Shown: positions 51,475 to 60,699, numbered from the stretch's first letter. The stretch is 64,000 nucleotides of DNA from Paramesorhizobium salinisoli (GCF_003335045.1 NZ_QOZG01000004.1:455423-519422), one strand, 5' to 3'. Translations and numbers: made by a program. The notes: a model not told the origin generated them from the letters alone.

Positions 51475-52536
51475 ATGAAAATTCTCCGCTCCCTTCTGCT
51501 TGCATCTGCTGTTCTTGCCGGCGCGGGCTCTGCTTTCGCCGCCGACAGGGAAGGCGTTGTCGCCTCGATCAAGCCGATTCATTCGCTGGTCGCCGCCGTG
51601 ATGGAAGGGGTCGGCGAGCCGGCGCTTATCGTGCGAGGGACGGGATCGGAGCATGTCTACAGCCTCAGGCCGTCCGATGCGGAGGCTATCGAACATGCCA
51701 AGGTGGTTTTCTGGGTCGGTCCCGGAATGGAGACTTTCCTCCAGAAGCCCTTCGAGACGCTTGCAGCCGGCGCCAAGGTCGTGGCGCTGGGAGATGCTTC
51801 CGGCTTGACCAAGCTCAAGTTCCGCGAAGGCGGGCCATTCGAAGCGCACAAGCATGGCGATGATGAAGCGGAGGAGGGTCATGACCACGCGCACGGAGAC
51901 AACGCGCACGAAGAGAAGGCACATGATGGGCATGACCACGCGGAAGGCGAGCACGATCATGGCAAGGACGCGGCGCACGACGAAGGTGATGAGCATCACG
52001 ACCATGCGCATGGCGAGTACGATTTGCATGTCTGGCTCGATCCGGAAAACGCCAAAGTTCTTGTAGGGGATATCGCCAAGACGCTGGCCGAGGCGGATCC
52101 TGCCCATGCCGTACTCTACAAGAGCAATGCCAAGGCCTATTCGGCCAAGCTCGATGAACTGACGAAGGAGGTCACGGCCGAGCTTGCCCCGGTCAAGGAC
52201 AAGCCATTCATCGTCTTTCATGACGCCTATCAATATTTCGAAAAGCGGTTCGGCGTGAATACGGTGGGCTCGATCACCGTCAGCCCGGAAAATGTGCCCG
52301 GCGCTCAGCGGGTTTCGGAAATTCATGAAAAGGTGAAGCAGTTGGGCGCGACATGCGTCTTTGCGGAGCCGCAGTTCGAGCCGCGCCTGGTCAAGACCGT
52401 CACCGAAGGCACCGCGGCGAAATCCGGTGTACTCGATCCGCTCGGGGCATCGCTGAAGGATGGCCCCGATCTCTACCCCCAGCTCATCCGCAATCTGGCG
52501 GATTCCCTGAAGACCTGCCTCTCGGAAGCGAGCTGA
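51475..52536 (+). CDS. znuA: Zinc ABC transporter periplasmic binding protein ZnuA
   Basis: 353 residues. Signal peptide (cleavage after GSAFA, about residue 22). The cluster A-I fold has metal-ligand candidates in SIKPIHSL and FVFHDAYQYFEKRF. A long His/Asp/Glu-rich loop lies at about residues 123-182 (repeated HDH, HDHAHG), the zinc-collecting loop typical of ZnuA. CGAGGAATACC precedes the ATG. Divergent from znuCB across a Zur-box-like dyad. Confidence 0.95.
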   Translation: MKILRSLLLASAVLAGAGSAFAADREGVVASIKPIHSLVAAVMEGVGEPALIVRGTGSEHVYSLRPSDAEAIEHAKVVFWVGPGMETFLQKPFETLAAGAKVVALGDASGLTKLKFREGGPFEAHKHGDDEAEEGHDHAHGDNAHEEKAHDGHDHAEGEHDHGKDAAHDEGDEHHDHAHGEYDLHVWLDPENAKVLVGDIAKTLAEADPAHAVLYKSNAKAYSAKLDELTKEVTAELAPVKDKPFIVFHDAYQYFEKRFGVNTVGSITVSPENVPGAQRVSEIHEKVKQLGATCVFAEPQFEPRLVKTVTEGTAAKSGVLDPLGASLKDGPDLYPQLIRNLADSLKTCLSEAS

Positions 52537-52545
52537 GCATTCTTT

Positions 52546-52577
52546 GCGATATGGCGGGCGAATGTCTGCCATATCGC
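52546..52577. terminator. Dyad between convergent znuA and rrf2-type gene
   Basis: A perfect 10-bp stem GCGATATGGC / GCCATATCGC (52546-52555, 52568-52577) with a 12-base loop, in the 68-bp convergent gap. No T-run on either side, so if it terminates transcription it is not a classic intrinsic terminator. Confidence 0.5.
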
Positions 52578-52604
52578 GCCGGCGGAGGGTCAAGGGACAA
52601 TGAC

Positions 52605-53039
52605 CTACGCCTTTAAGAGATCGTCGATAACGGGCCTGCCGGTTTGGGCGAGCGTTCTATTGTCGAGAACCGTGGCAATCGCCTCGCGCACGTCCAGCAT
52701 CATCAGGCGGACCTGGCAATTCTCTTCGTTGCAATCGTCGCAGGGTCGGTAGCGCGTCTTGCTGGCGCAGGAAATCGGCGCCAGCGGTCCGTCGAGGATA
52801 CGGATGATATTGCCGATGCGGATATCACTGGCGGGCCTGGCCAGACAGAAGCCGCCGCCTTTTCCCTTGCGGCTCTGAACAAAGCCCGCATTGCGCAATT
52901 CGGTCAAAATGTTATCGAGAAATTTACGCGGAATTTGGTGGGCGGTCGCAATCTCATTGACCGAAGCAAGCTCGCCTTTTTCAATCTCGGCCAGATGCAC
53001 CATAGCCTTCAGACCGTATTTCCCCTTCTTGGTCAGCAT
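52605..53039 (-). CDS. Rrf2-family Fe-S-type transcriptional regulator
   Basis: 144 residues. N-terminal winged helix (GKYGLKAMVHLAEIEKGELASVNEIA at 6-31; IPRKFLDNILTELRNAGFVQSRKGKGGGF at 36-64). Cys91, Cys100, Cys103 and Cys108 provide the ligands for an iron-sulfur cluster (Rrf2 members usually use three). Relatives IscR, NsrR and RirA sense Fe-S status, nitric oxide or iron. Which of these applies here cannot be decided from the spacing alone. No Fe-S assembly genes are adjacent. Located between znuA (convergent) and nagA. Confidence 0.85.
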   Translation of the reverse strand: MLTKKGKYGLKAMVHLAEIEKGELASVNEIATAHQIPRKFLDNILTELRNAGFVQSRKGKGGGFCLARPASDIRIGNIIRILDGPLAPISCASKTRYRPCDDCNEENCQVRLMMLDVREAIATVLDNRTLAQTGRPVIDDLLKA

Positions 53040-53176
53040 GGGCGTTCCTGGAACAAAATGCGATCTTTCTTACTGACGGCGCCGGAATGACGATCTCTAT
53101 TTCCAATCAGAATTAAGAATTCGGCTGTTGCGCCGCAAGCTTTTTCCTTCCCGGTGCCAGAGCTTTGCGAGGCAAT

Positions 53177-54346
53177 CTATTCCAAGGGGCTTCCGAAAAC
53201 GACCTGCCCGTCGATAACGGTTCTCTTGACGTCCAACGCGTCGTCAAGATGCAGGAAACTGGCCACCATTCCCTTGCGCAATGCGCCGAGCCTGTCGCCC
53301 AACCCGATGCTTTCCGCGGGATAGAGCGATGCCATGCGCAAGGCTTCGTCAAGCGGCAGGCCGATCGCCCGGTGCATGAAACGCACAGCGGAAATCATGT
53401 CGAGGTCGGCGCCGGCAAGGGTTCCGTCCGCGAGAGTCAGCCGGCCATCGGCGCGGTAGACCGTGCGTCCGTTGAGCGTGAAGCTCGTCATGTCGGTGCC
53501 GATGGTGGACATGGCATCGGTGACGAGAAAGATGTGGCCTGGCCCAGTCTTTGCCCTGAGCGCTATCCGGATGGAAGCGGGATCGACATGGAGGCCATCG
53601 GCGATCAGGCCGGCATTGAGGCTGCCGATATCGAGGGCAGCACCTACCATGCCAGGTTCACGATGACTAAGCGGGCTCATCGCGTTGAAGAGATGCGTCA
53701 CCATCGAGGCGCCCGATGCTGCCGCCTGCGACGCGATGGCATAGGAACTGTCGGAATGGCCGAGGCTGACGACAATGCCGGCCTGTACGAGCATCTTGAT
53801 CTGTTCGTTGGTGATGTTCTCCGGAGCGGCGGTCAGGAGCAGAACCGAAAGATGCTTTCGCGCCTCGATCAGCCGTACCAGATCGCTGTCATCCATCGGG
53901 CGGATGAGGGCAGGATCATGCGCACCCTTTCTTTCTACCGACAGATGCGGTCCTTCGAGGTGCAGGCCGAGGAAGCCCGGTACCTTCCTACGCTCCGCTT
54001 CCAATCCGCCTGAAATGGCGGCCGCCGTTATTTCGCGCGTGTCGGTAATCAGCGTCGGCAGCAATCCAGTCGTGCCAAACCTGGCATGGGCGGCGCAGAT
54101 CGTGCGGATACCATCGATGTCGGGATGTTCATTGAGCACGCCGCCGCCGCCGCCATTGACTTGAAGGTCTACGAAACCGGGGACGATCATGCCCTCATGG
54201 ATGGATACCACGGGTATCCCGGAAGGGATGGCACCGCTCGCGGTGACGGTTTCGATCAGCCCGTCGCGCAGAACCAGCGCGCTGTCGTGCAGCCATTGTT
54301 CGCCGTCGAAAATGCGCGGCGCGGTCAGGGCGAATCGTTGGCTCAT
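53177..54346 (-). CDS. nagA: N-acetylglucosamine-6-phosphate deacetylase
   Basis: 389 residues. Amidohydrolase signatures of NagA: PGFVDLQVNGGGGG (about 55-68), HLEGPHLS, LGHSDSSYA, VTHLFNAMSPLSHREPGMVGA and LVTDAMSTIG with the catalytic Asp. It converts GlcNAc-6-phosphate to glucosamine-6-phosphate and acetate. Last gene of a tightly overlapped minus-strand operon (kinase-gntR-SIS-nagA) facing murQ. Confidence 0.95.
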   Translation of the reverse strand: MSQRFALTAPRIFDGEQWLHDSALVLRDGLIETVTASGAIPSGIPVVSIHEGMIVPGFVDLQVNGGGGGVLNEHPDIDGIRTICAAHARFGTTGLLPTLITDTREITAAAISGGLEAERRKVPGFLGLHLEGPHLSVERKGAHDPALIRPMDDSDLVRLIEARKHLSVLLLTAAPENITNEQIKMLVQAGIVVSLGHSDSSYAIASQAAASGASMVTHLFNAMSPLSHREPGMVGAALDIGSLNAGLIADGLHVDPASIRIALRAKTGPGHIFLVTDAMSTIGTDMTSFTLNGRTVYRADGRLTLADGTLAGADLDMISAVRFMHRAIGLPLDEALRMASLYPAESIGLGDRLGALRKGMVASFLHLDDALDVKRTVIDGQVVFGSPLE

Positions 54347-55374
54347 ATGGTTTCGGTCACTTTGCGCAGATGGGGCGGCTGGTCGGGATTGAGGCCGCGA
54401 TGGCGCGATAGCGCTTCGACGAAGCCGTAGAAGGAGACCAGAAGCGCTAGGGGATCGGTCAAGCGATGCGGCGTGGCAATGAAGGGCAGGGCTGTCGCGG
54501 TGGTTTTGCTGGTCGATGTCACGAAAACGGATGCGCCTTGGCCGGCAATGCGGTCGCAGGTCTCGATGATCGACTTTTCCGCCTGGTCGCGCGCGGTCAG
54601 CGCCAGTACGGGGAAGGCCTCGCCGACGATGGCGACGGGACCGTGCAGGACCTCGGCGGCGCTATAGGCCTCAGCGTGAATGGCGCTGGTTTCCTTGAAT
54701 TTCAGGGCTACTTCGCTGGCGATAGCGGAAGAGGGACCGCGTCCGATGACGAAGAGCGAATCATGACCTTCCAGCGCCTGCGCAAGAGGCGACCAGTCGC
54801 AGGCCAGCGCATCGGCGAGGCATCGCGGCAATTGATCGAGGGCGGAGAGAAGCTCGGTATCGTTTGTCCAGTTGGCGATAAGGCCGAGGCCCGCCACTGC
54901 CGAGGCGACGAAGGTCTTTGTCGCCGCAACACTTTTCTCGGCGCCGGCGAGGATATCGATCGCGAAATCACAGGTCTGCGCCAGGGGCGAATCCGGCGAA
55001 TTGCTGATGGCATAGGTCAGGGCGCCGCTTTTGCGGGCCATTTCGGCCATCGTCACGATATCGGGGCTTTTCCCCGATTGCGAAATCGCGATGCAGGCGG
55101 CGTCGGCAAGCTTCAACTGGACACCGTAGATCGACGCGATGGAGGGGCCGAGCGAGGCGAAGGGAACGCCGGCAGTCAGTTCGGTCGTATATTTGAGATA
55201 GGTCGACACATGGTCGGACGAGCCGCGCGCGATCGAGGCGAGGAAGGCCGGGTTCTTTTCGCGCATCAGGCTGCCCGCCATGCGCAGGATGTCTCCCGAT
55301 TCGTCGAGAAGACGCGCCACCACATCCGGAATGGAGGCGATCTCCGCATGCATGAGACTGGGTTGTGTGGTCAA
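54343..55374 (-). CDS. SIS-domain glucosamine-6-phosphate deaminase (NagB-II/AgaS type)
   Basis: 343 residues, two SIS domains and no glutaminase domain. ARGSSDHVSTYLKYTTEL (about 49-66) and ISQSGKSPDIVTMAEMARKSGA (about 97-118) are the first sugar-phosphate site; GRGPSSAIASEVALKFKETSAIHAEAYSAAEVLHGP the second. Such proteins deaminate or isomerise glucosamine-6-phosphate to fructose-6-phosphate. The ATGA overlap with nagA places it in the GlcNAc-6-phosphate pathway, which supports deaminase. Confidence 0.85.
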   Translation of the reverse strand: MTTQPSLMHAEIASIPDVVARLLDESGDILRMAGSLMREKNPAFLASIARGSSDHVSTYLKYTTELTAGVPFASLGPSIASIYGVQLKLADAACIAISQSGKSPDIVTMAEMARKSGALTYAISNSPDSPLAQTCDFAIDILAGAEKSVAATKTFVASAVAGLGLIANWTNDTELLSALDQLPRCLADALACDWSPLAQALEGHDSLFVIGRGPSSAIASEVALKFKETSAIHAEAYSAAEVLHGPVAIVGEAFPVLALTARDQAEKSIIETCDRIAGQGASVFVTSTSKTTATALPFIATPHRLTDPLALLVSFYGFVEALSRHRGLNPDQPPHLRKVTETI

Positions 55375-56171
55375 AGAACGGCTCCCGCTGCTTCCGCCGA
55401 CTGTCCCGATGGCCCGCTGAGGCGCAGTTCGGCGATGAATTCATAGGCGTCGGCCCGGTAGATCGAGCGGGTGAACTCGATCACCTTGCCGGATTCCAGA
55501 TAGGAGATGCGCTCGATGTTGAGGCTGGCCGAACCCGGCTGCACATCGAGAATGCGCGCATCATTCTCTTTCAAAATGGCGGCGGAAATGCGCTGGATGG
55601 CCCGCACCGGGCGATTTCCGTTCGCCGCCAGAACCGCATAAAGCGATGTCGTCACGTCTTCGGGGCGCGACAGCACGCTTGCCGCAAGGGCGGCCCGCTC
55701 GATTGCCATCGGCGTCTCGTTGGCAACGCGCAGGCGGCTGATGCGGGCGACATTTTCACCCGATGTAAGGCCCAGCGACACCATCTCCTCGGGCGAGGGA
55801 GCATAAATGCCCCGGTCGAGCCATACCGAGCGGACGATCATGCCGCGCCGCGCCATATCCTCGGTAAAGGAAGTGAGCTGCGTCAGATATTGCTCCACGG
55901 GCTTTACCCGCGAGGCGACGAAGGTGCCCGAACCATGGCGCTGGATGAGCAGCCCTTCCCTGACCAGTTCCTGAACGGCCTTGCGCACCGTCACCCGCGA
56001 CACGTCAGCCATGCTGGCGATCTCGCGCTCCGGCGGTAATGCGTCTCCAGCCTTGATCATCCCGCGGTCAACGGCGCTTTCGATGGTCCGCTTGAGCTTG
56101 ACATAGAGCGGCCCGCCATTGGGCGATTGCCCGGTGATGTCGGCAAATATGGCCTGCATGGAATCAGCCAT
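55371..56171 (-). CDS. GntR/HutC-family regulator of amino-sugar genes
   Basis: 266 residues. N-terminal GntR winged helix (LPPEREIASMADVSRVTVRKAVQELVREGLLIQRHGSGTFV at about 45-85) and a C-terminal UTRA effector domain typical of HutC/NagR regulators. GGAGG six bases before the ATG at 56171 fixes the start, although the frame is open much further upstream. It overlaps the kinase gene by 8 bases. By analogy with NagR it probably senses a GlcNAc or glucosamine phosphate and controls both divergent units. Confidence 0.88.
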   Translation of the reverse strand: MADSMQAIFADITGQSPNGGPLYVKLKRTIESAVDRGMIKAGDALPPEREIASMADVSRVTVRKAVQELVREGLLIQRHGSGTFVASRVKPVEQYLTQLTSFTEDMARRGMIVRSVWLDRGIYAPSPEEMVSLGLTSGENVARISRLRVANETPMAIERAALAASVLSRPEDVTTSLYAVLAANGNRPVRAIQRISAAILKENDARILDVQPGSASLNIERISYLESGKVIEFTRSIYRADAYEFIAELRLSGPSGQSAEAAGAVL

Positions 56172-57045
56172 GGTCCGCCTCCGCATGCGCGAAGAGTTCG
56201 ACCGCGAGCTTGACGGCGCCGCCCAGCGCGTCGCCCAGGGGCGCGTGCAGCCGGGCACGATGCTTCGGCGAGAGCCGGGAGGCATAGAGCGGGCCAAGGC
56301 CGCCAATGAGACAGAGCCTGCCCTTTTCGGGCGGCATGACCGCATCAAGCGCTTCCTCGATGGTTTTCACGGCCCGCTCGATGAGGAGCAGAGCGAGCCT
56401 GTCGCCATTCTCGGCATATTCAAAAACCAGCGGAGCGTAAGTGCCGAAATCATTCGGTCCGGCGCTCCGCGCGAAGGTGACGATCCGGTGGGGATCGTTA
56501 TCGAACATGGCCATGGTCTTTTCGGCCAGCGGCGAGGAAGAATGGACGCCGTCATGCGCCAGCAGCGCCTCTTCGAGCAGGTCGCGACCGAGGCGTGCGC
56601 CGCTGCCGAGATCGCTGACCTTGAAGCCCCAACCGCCGATTGTACGTATATGACCTGCCTTGCGGGTGACGAACACCGAACCGGTGCCGAGGATGACGAC
56701 GGTTCCATCGGCATCGCCGATCGCACCGTAAAGCGCGATGATTGCATCGGATTTCACCCTGGCTCGCGCAAAGGGGAGAAGTTTCTCGAGGCGTGGCGCG
56801 TTGTCGCCGACATTGGCTCCGGCGAGGCCGAGGACCGCGGAAATCGAGGTTTCGGCCGTTGCATCAAGGCCGGCGTCCTGCAGGGCCTGCCGTGTCGCCG
56901 CCAGGATGTTGACCCGCGCGCCCTCGATGTCCGTCATGATATTGGCCGAACCGCTTTTGCCGCGGCCAATGACCCGCCCCGCCTTGTCGGCAAGCGCCGC
57001 GCGGCATCCCGTGCCGCCACCATCTATTCCGAGAAGAAGTTCCAC
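56164..57045 (-). CDS. BadF/BadG-type N-acetylglucosamine (or MurNAc) kinase
   Basis: 293 residues, ASKHA fold. The phosphate loop is LLGIDGGGTGCRAALAD (4-20), with a second conserved VVILGTGSVFVTRK near 118 and a GGWGFKVSDLGSGARLGRDLLEEAL loop. The family phosphorylates GlcNAc or glucosamine. Next to nagA and murQ it should produce GlcNAc-6-phosphate or MurNAc-6-phosphate. First gene of the minus-strand operon; start ATG 201 bp from murQ. Confidence 0.85.
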   Translation of the reverse strand: MELLLGIDGGGTGCRAALADKAGRVIGRGKSGSANIMTDIEGARVNILAATRQALQDAGLDATAETSISAVLGLAGANVGDNAPRLEKLLPFARARVKSDAIIALYGAIGDADGTVVILGTGSVFVTRKAGHIRTIGGWGFKVSDLGSGARLGRDLLEEALLAHDGVHSSSPLAEKTMAMFDNDPHRIVTFARSAGPNDFGTYAPLVFEYAENGDRLALLLIERAVKTIEEALDAVMPPEKGRLCLIGGLGPLYASRLSPKHRARLHAPLGDALGGAVKLAVELFAHAEADHG

Positions 57046-57070
57046 GCGCTGTGCCTCCTACAGGTTATAA

Positions 57071-57089
57071 TACCAATAAAGTACCAATA
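57071..57089. promoter_or_regulatory. Tandem TACCAATA repeat, candidate GntR operator
   Basis: TACCAATA occurs at 57071 and 57082, 11 bp apart, in the kinase/murQ divergent gap. The related TGGTATT is at 57203, near murQ. These resemble half-sites of NagR-type operators. Binding by the adjacent GntR regulator is inference. Confidence 0.45.
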
Positions 57090-57246
57090 GCCAAGAGCCT
57101 AAATCTCTCCCGAGACTGTAATTTCATAAATCATTGAATAATAATGCTATTTTAAAAATTGGCCATTTTGATCGCAAGAAATTGTTAAGGTCTCTGGACA
57201 AGTGGTATTTTTTTGGCATTATCAATGAAGTGGGAGAACCGAGATA

Positions 57247-58170
57247 ATGGCCGTGAACCGGACCGAACAGCTGAATGACGAGGCGAGGGGCCTCGATCGC
57301 CAGCCGTCGCATCATATCGCAGCCCTCCTTGCCAAGGCGCAAGAGGAGGCAGCAGCCGTTGTCGCGCCGTCATCCCGAGGAATAGCAGATGCCGCTGATC
57401 TCGTCGCGGATGCCCTGGAGCAGGGCGGACGCCTGGCTTATGCGGCGGCCGGCAGTTCAGGGCTGATGGCGCTTGCCGATGCGCTGGAACTGCCCGGCAC
57501 GTTCGGCATTCCGCGCGATCGCATCGTCGTTCTCCTTGCCGGCGGCGTAGAAAGTCTCACAAACCTCACCGGCGCGCCGGAAGACGATGCGGAGCAGGGC
57601 GCGGCCGATGTTTCTTCGGCAAATCTTGTTCAGGGCGATTGCCTCATAGCCGTTTCGGCGAGCGGTTCCACGCCATATGCCGTGGGGGCCTTGAAGGCGG
57701 CCAAGCGCCTCGGCCTCAAGACCGTCGCCATAGCCAACAATCCGGGCTCACCTATCCTGGAGCTGGCCGATGCCGGCATCCTCCTGGCGACGCCACCGGA
57801 AATTATAGCGGGGTCTACCCGCATGGGCGCTGGAACCGCCCAGAAAATCGCACTGAACCTACTGTCGACGCTGGCGGCGGTCCGGTTGGGTCATGTCCAT
57901 GATGGTTACATGGTCAATCTCCACGCGGACAACGCGAAGCTCAGGCAGCGGGCCGTGCATATCGTGGTTGCAATAGCGAATTGCAGCGAGGCCGAGGCGC
58001 GGACCTGTCTCGAACAGGCCGGCGGTTCGGTCAAGCCCGCAGTTCTTCTGGCAGCAGGTGCTGCGGATTTAGCCGCTGCGCTACGACTTCTCGACAGTAC
58101 CGGACAGAAATTGCGTCCGGCGCTTTCGGAATTGGAAGGGAACCCGGGTTCCCGTCAACAGCGCGCCTGA
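57247..58170 (+). CDS. murQ: N-acetylmuramic acid 6-phosphate etherase
   Basis: 307 residues. SIS domain with YAAAGSSGLMALADALELPGTFG (catalytic Glu81 region), SASGSTPYAVGALKAAKRLG and the family signature EIIAGSTRMGAGTAQKIALNLLST. It removes D-lactate from MurNAc-6-phosphate, giving GlcNAc-6-phosphate for NagA. Divergent from the kinase-gntR-SIS-nagA operon and first gene of the plus-strand transport operon; a binding-protein gene follows after 23 bp. Confidence 0.95.
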   Translation: MAVNRTEQLNDEARGLDRQPSHHIAALLAKAQEEAAAVVAPSSRGIADAADLVADALEQGGRLAYAAAGSSGLMALADALELPGTFGIPRDRIVVLLAGGVESLTNLTGAPEDDAEQGAADVSSANLVQGDCLIAVSASGSTPYAVGALKAAKRLGLKTVAIANNPGSPILELADAGILLATPPEIIAGSTRMGAGTAQKIALNLLSTLAAVRLGHVHDGYMVNLHADNAKLRQRAVHIVVAIANCSEAEARTCLEQAGGSVKPAVLLAAGAADLAAALRLLDSTGQKLRPALSELEGNPGSRQQRA

Positions 58171-58193
58171 AGGGCGCAAAGGGGAGAGTTATC

Positions 58194-59453
58194 ATGATGA
58201 GCAGGACAATGATTGCAGTGTTGCTTGCATCAAGCGTGCTCGGCTCGGCCGGGGCGGCTTACGCGCAGGATGTGACGCTGAACATCGAGAGCTGGCGTAA
58301 TGACGATCTGCCGATCTGGCAGGAAAAGCTGATCCCCGCCTTCGAGGCGAAGAATCCGGGCATCAAGCTCAAGTTCAATCCTTCCGCGCCAACAGAGTAT
58401 GACGCAGCGCTTGGAGCCAAGCTCGATGCCAATACGGCTGGTGACATCATCACCTGCCGCCCGTTCGACAAGTCGCTGGCGCTTTTCGAGAAGGGGCAGC
58501 TCGCCTCGCTTAACGACCTGCCGGGTCTCAAGGAGTTCAGCCCGGTCGCCAAGTCGGCCTGGGAAACGGATGACGGGAAGACAACCTTCTGCGTGCCGGT
58601 GGCATCCGTTATCCATGGCTTTATCTACAACAAGGATGCGTTCGAAGAACTGGGTCTGAAAGTGCCACAGACGGAAGACGAATTCTTCGCCCTGCTCGAC
58701 AAGATCAAGGAGAACGGCACCTACATCCCGATGGCGATGGGCACCAAGGATCTCTGGGAAGCCGCGACCATGGGCTACCAGAACATCGGCCCGAACTATT
58801 GGAAGGGTGAGGAAGGCCGCAAGGCTCTAATCGCTGGCACGGAAAAGCTGACCGATCCTGAGTGGGTCGATCCGTTCAAGACGCTTGCACGCTGGAAGGA
58901 CTATCTCGGCGATGGCTTCGAGGCGCAGTCCTATCCCGATAGCCAGAACCTCTTCACGCTTGGTCGTGCCGCGATCTATCCGGCCGGCTCGTGGGAGATT
59001 TCGGGCTTCAATACGCAGGCGCAGTTCAAGATGGGCGCGTTCCCGCCGCCGGTCAAGAAGGCAGGCGACACCTGCTATATCTCCGACCACACCGATCTGG
59101 GCATCGGGATGAACGCCAAGACGAAGAATCCGGAAGCTGCGAAGAAGTTCCTGGAATGGGTGGCGTCGCCCGAATTCGCCGACATCTACGCCAATGCGCT
59201 TCCGGGCTTCTTCAGCCTGTCGCCGGCCAAGGTCAAGATGGAGGATCCGCTGGCCCAGGAATTCGTCTCCTGGCGCGACAAATGCCAGTCCACCATTCGC
59301 TCGACCTACCAGATCCTGTCGCGCGGAACACCCAATCTCGAGAACGAGACCTGGGTCGAGTCCGCCAATGTGATCAACGGCACCGACACGCCTGAGGTGG
59401 CGGCCGAGAAGCTGCAAAAGGGTCTCGACAGCTGGTACAAGCCGGCGAATTGA
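58194..59453 (+). CDS. Sugar ABC transporter solute-binding protein
   Basis: 419 residues. Signal peptide (cleavage after AAYA, about residue 24), then a family-1 sugar-binding fold (LNIESWRNDDLPIWQEKLIPAFEAKNPGIKLKF). An open frame extends upstream to 57981 within murQ, but GGGGAGAG before the ATG at 58194 selects that start. Context (murQ, nagA, kinase) points to an amino sugar, GlcNAc-containing disaccharide or MurNAc as ligand. A strong terminator-like hairpin follows the stop. Confidence 0.9.
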   Translation: MMSRTMIAVLLASSVLGSAGAAYAQDVTLNIESWRNDDLPIWQEKLIPAFEAKNPGIKLKFNPSAPTEYDAALGAKLDANTAGDIITCRPFDKSLALFEKGQLASLNDLPGLKEFSPVAKSAWETDDGKTTFCVPVASVIHGFIYNKDAFEELGLKVPQTEDEFFALLDKIKENGTYIPMAMGTKDLWEAATMGYQNIGPNYWKGEEGRKALIAGTEKLTDPEWVDPFKTLARWKDYLGDGFEAQSYPDSQNLFTLGRAAIYPAGSWEISGFNTQAQFKMGAFPPPVKKAGDTCYISDHTDLGIGMNAKTKNPEAAKKFLEWVASPEFADIYANALPGFFSLSPAKVKMEDPLAQEFVSWRDKCQSTIRSTYQILSRGTPNLENETWVESANVINGTDTPEVAAEKLQKGLDSWYKPAN

Positions 59454-59459
59454 TGAGAG

Positions 59460-59490
59460 GGCGAGGCGCCTTTGGCGCCTCGCCGTTTTT
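59460..59490 (+). terminator. Hairpin with T-run after the binding-protein gene
   Basis: An 11-bp perfect stem GGCGAGGCGCC / GGCGCCTCGCC (59460-59470, 59474-59484) with a TTT loop, followed by GTTTTT. It is a strong intrinsic terminator by appearance inside the transport operon. It probably limits read-through so that the binding protein is made in excess. Confidence 0.85.
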
Positions 59491-59511
59491 GATGGAAACT
59501 GTGCGTCCTAT

Positions 59512-59680
59512 GGCGCCCCCCTCTGGCTTGCCAGCCATCTCCCCCCTTAATGGGGGAGATTAGCCTTCATGGACGTTCGGCACTAATCGCAGACGTTGCA
59601 GAATGAATGCGGGGGGCGGCGTCAGCCAATCTCCCCCCTTGAGGGGGAGATGCCCGGCAGGGCAGAGGGGGGTGTGTCTC
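59512..59680. repeat. RIME-like inverted repeat pair
   Basis: Two related palindromic units face each other. Left: GGCGCCCCCCTCTGGC... with hairpin ATCTCCCCC / GGGGGAGAT (59537-59560). Right: hairpin of the same sequence (59629-59651), then GCCCGGCAGGGCAGAGGGGGGT. This matches the intergenic mosaic elements (RIME type) of rhizobial genomes. It separates the binding-protein and permease genes and holds no gene. Confidence 0.75.
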
Positions 59681-59732
59681 GCAGCAGCGTTTCCATCACA
59701 AGAAATGCTCTAACGGAAAGCTGACACAAAGC

Positions 59733-60662
59733 ATGACCACAAAAACCGCAAAGAGCAGGCCTGTGCGATGGCACATCGCGGTTTTCCTTGCGCCCGCGGT
59801 GCTGATCTATACGGCGGTGATGATTTTGCCGCTCTTCGGCACGATGCAATTGTCGCTCTTCCGGGTCGAAAACCAGATATCGACTTTCGTTGGCCTCGAT
59901 AATTTCCGCACTTTGTTCGGCGATCCGGGCTGGTCAACGACCTTCTGGAACGCGCTCAAGAACAATCTCTGGTTCTTCATCATTCATATGCTGGTGCAAA
60001 ATCCCATCGGTGTCCTTCTGGCTGCACTTCTGAGCAATCCAAAATTGCGTTTCAGCACGTTCTACAGGACGGCGATCTTCATCCCGACCATCCTGTCATT
60101 CGTGATCGTAGGTTTCGCCTGGAAGCTGATTTTGAGCCCGCTCTGGGGCATCGCGCCCAACATGCTTGACGCGGTCGGGTTGAAGAGCCTTTTTGCGCCC
60201 TGGCTCGGCCAGGAACGATATGCGCTCACCACGCTCAGCCTTATTTCCGTCTGGCAGTTCATCGGCATTCCGATGATGCTGATCTATGCCGCGCTTCTAT
60301 CGATTCCCGATGAGATCATCGAAGCTGCGGAGTGCGACGGCATCACGGGCGCCGCGCAGTTCTGGAAGATCAAGCTGCCGCTGATCCTTCCGTCCATCGG
60401 CATCATCTCCATTCTTACCTTCGTCGGAAACTTCAACGCCTTCGACCTCATCTACACGACGCAAGGGGCGCTGGCCGGACCGAATTACTCAACCGATATC
60501 CTCGGCACCTTCATGTTCCGGACCTTCTTCGGTTTCCAGCTTCAGGTCGGAGACCGCAATATGGGCGCGGCAATCGCCTCGGTGATGTTCTTCATCATCC
60601 TCGCCGGCGTCTGTCTTTATCTTTTCGGCATCCAGCGGCGGATGCGCCGCTATCAGTTCTGA
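59733..60662 (+). CDS. Sugar ABC transporter permease (MalF-like)
   Basis: 309 residues, about six membrane helices, first at about 15-38 (AVFLAPAVLIYTAVMILPLFG). The EAA loop reads EIIEAAECDGITGAAQFWKIKLPLILPS at about 193-220. It pairs with the permease at 60700. Separated from its binding-protein gene by a hairpin and the RIME-like repeat. Confidence 0.92.
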   Translation: MTTKTAKSRPVRWHIAVFLAPAVLIYTAVMILPLFGTMQLSLFRVENQISTFVGLDNFRTLFGDPGWSTTFWNALKNNLWFFIIHMLVQNPIGVLLAALLSNPKLRFSTFYRTAIFIPTILSFVIVGFAWKLILSPLWGIAPNMLDAVGLKSLFAPWLGQERYALTTLSLISVWQFIGIPMMLIYAALLSIPDEIIEAAECDGITGAAQFWKIKLPLILPSIGIISILTFVGNFNAFDLIYTTQGALAGPNYSTDILGTFMFRTFFGFQLQVGDRNMGAAIASVMFFIILAGVCLYLFGIQRRMRRYQF

Positions 60663-60699
60663 GGTTTGTGATGGCTGTATTTCTCCAGGGGAGGTCGCA

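Noticed and set aside
51843..52040. His/Asp-rich repeat tract in znuA as a possible sequence artefact
   Set aside because: The frame is intact and such a His-rich metal loop is a normal ZnuA feature.
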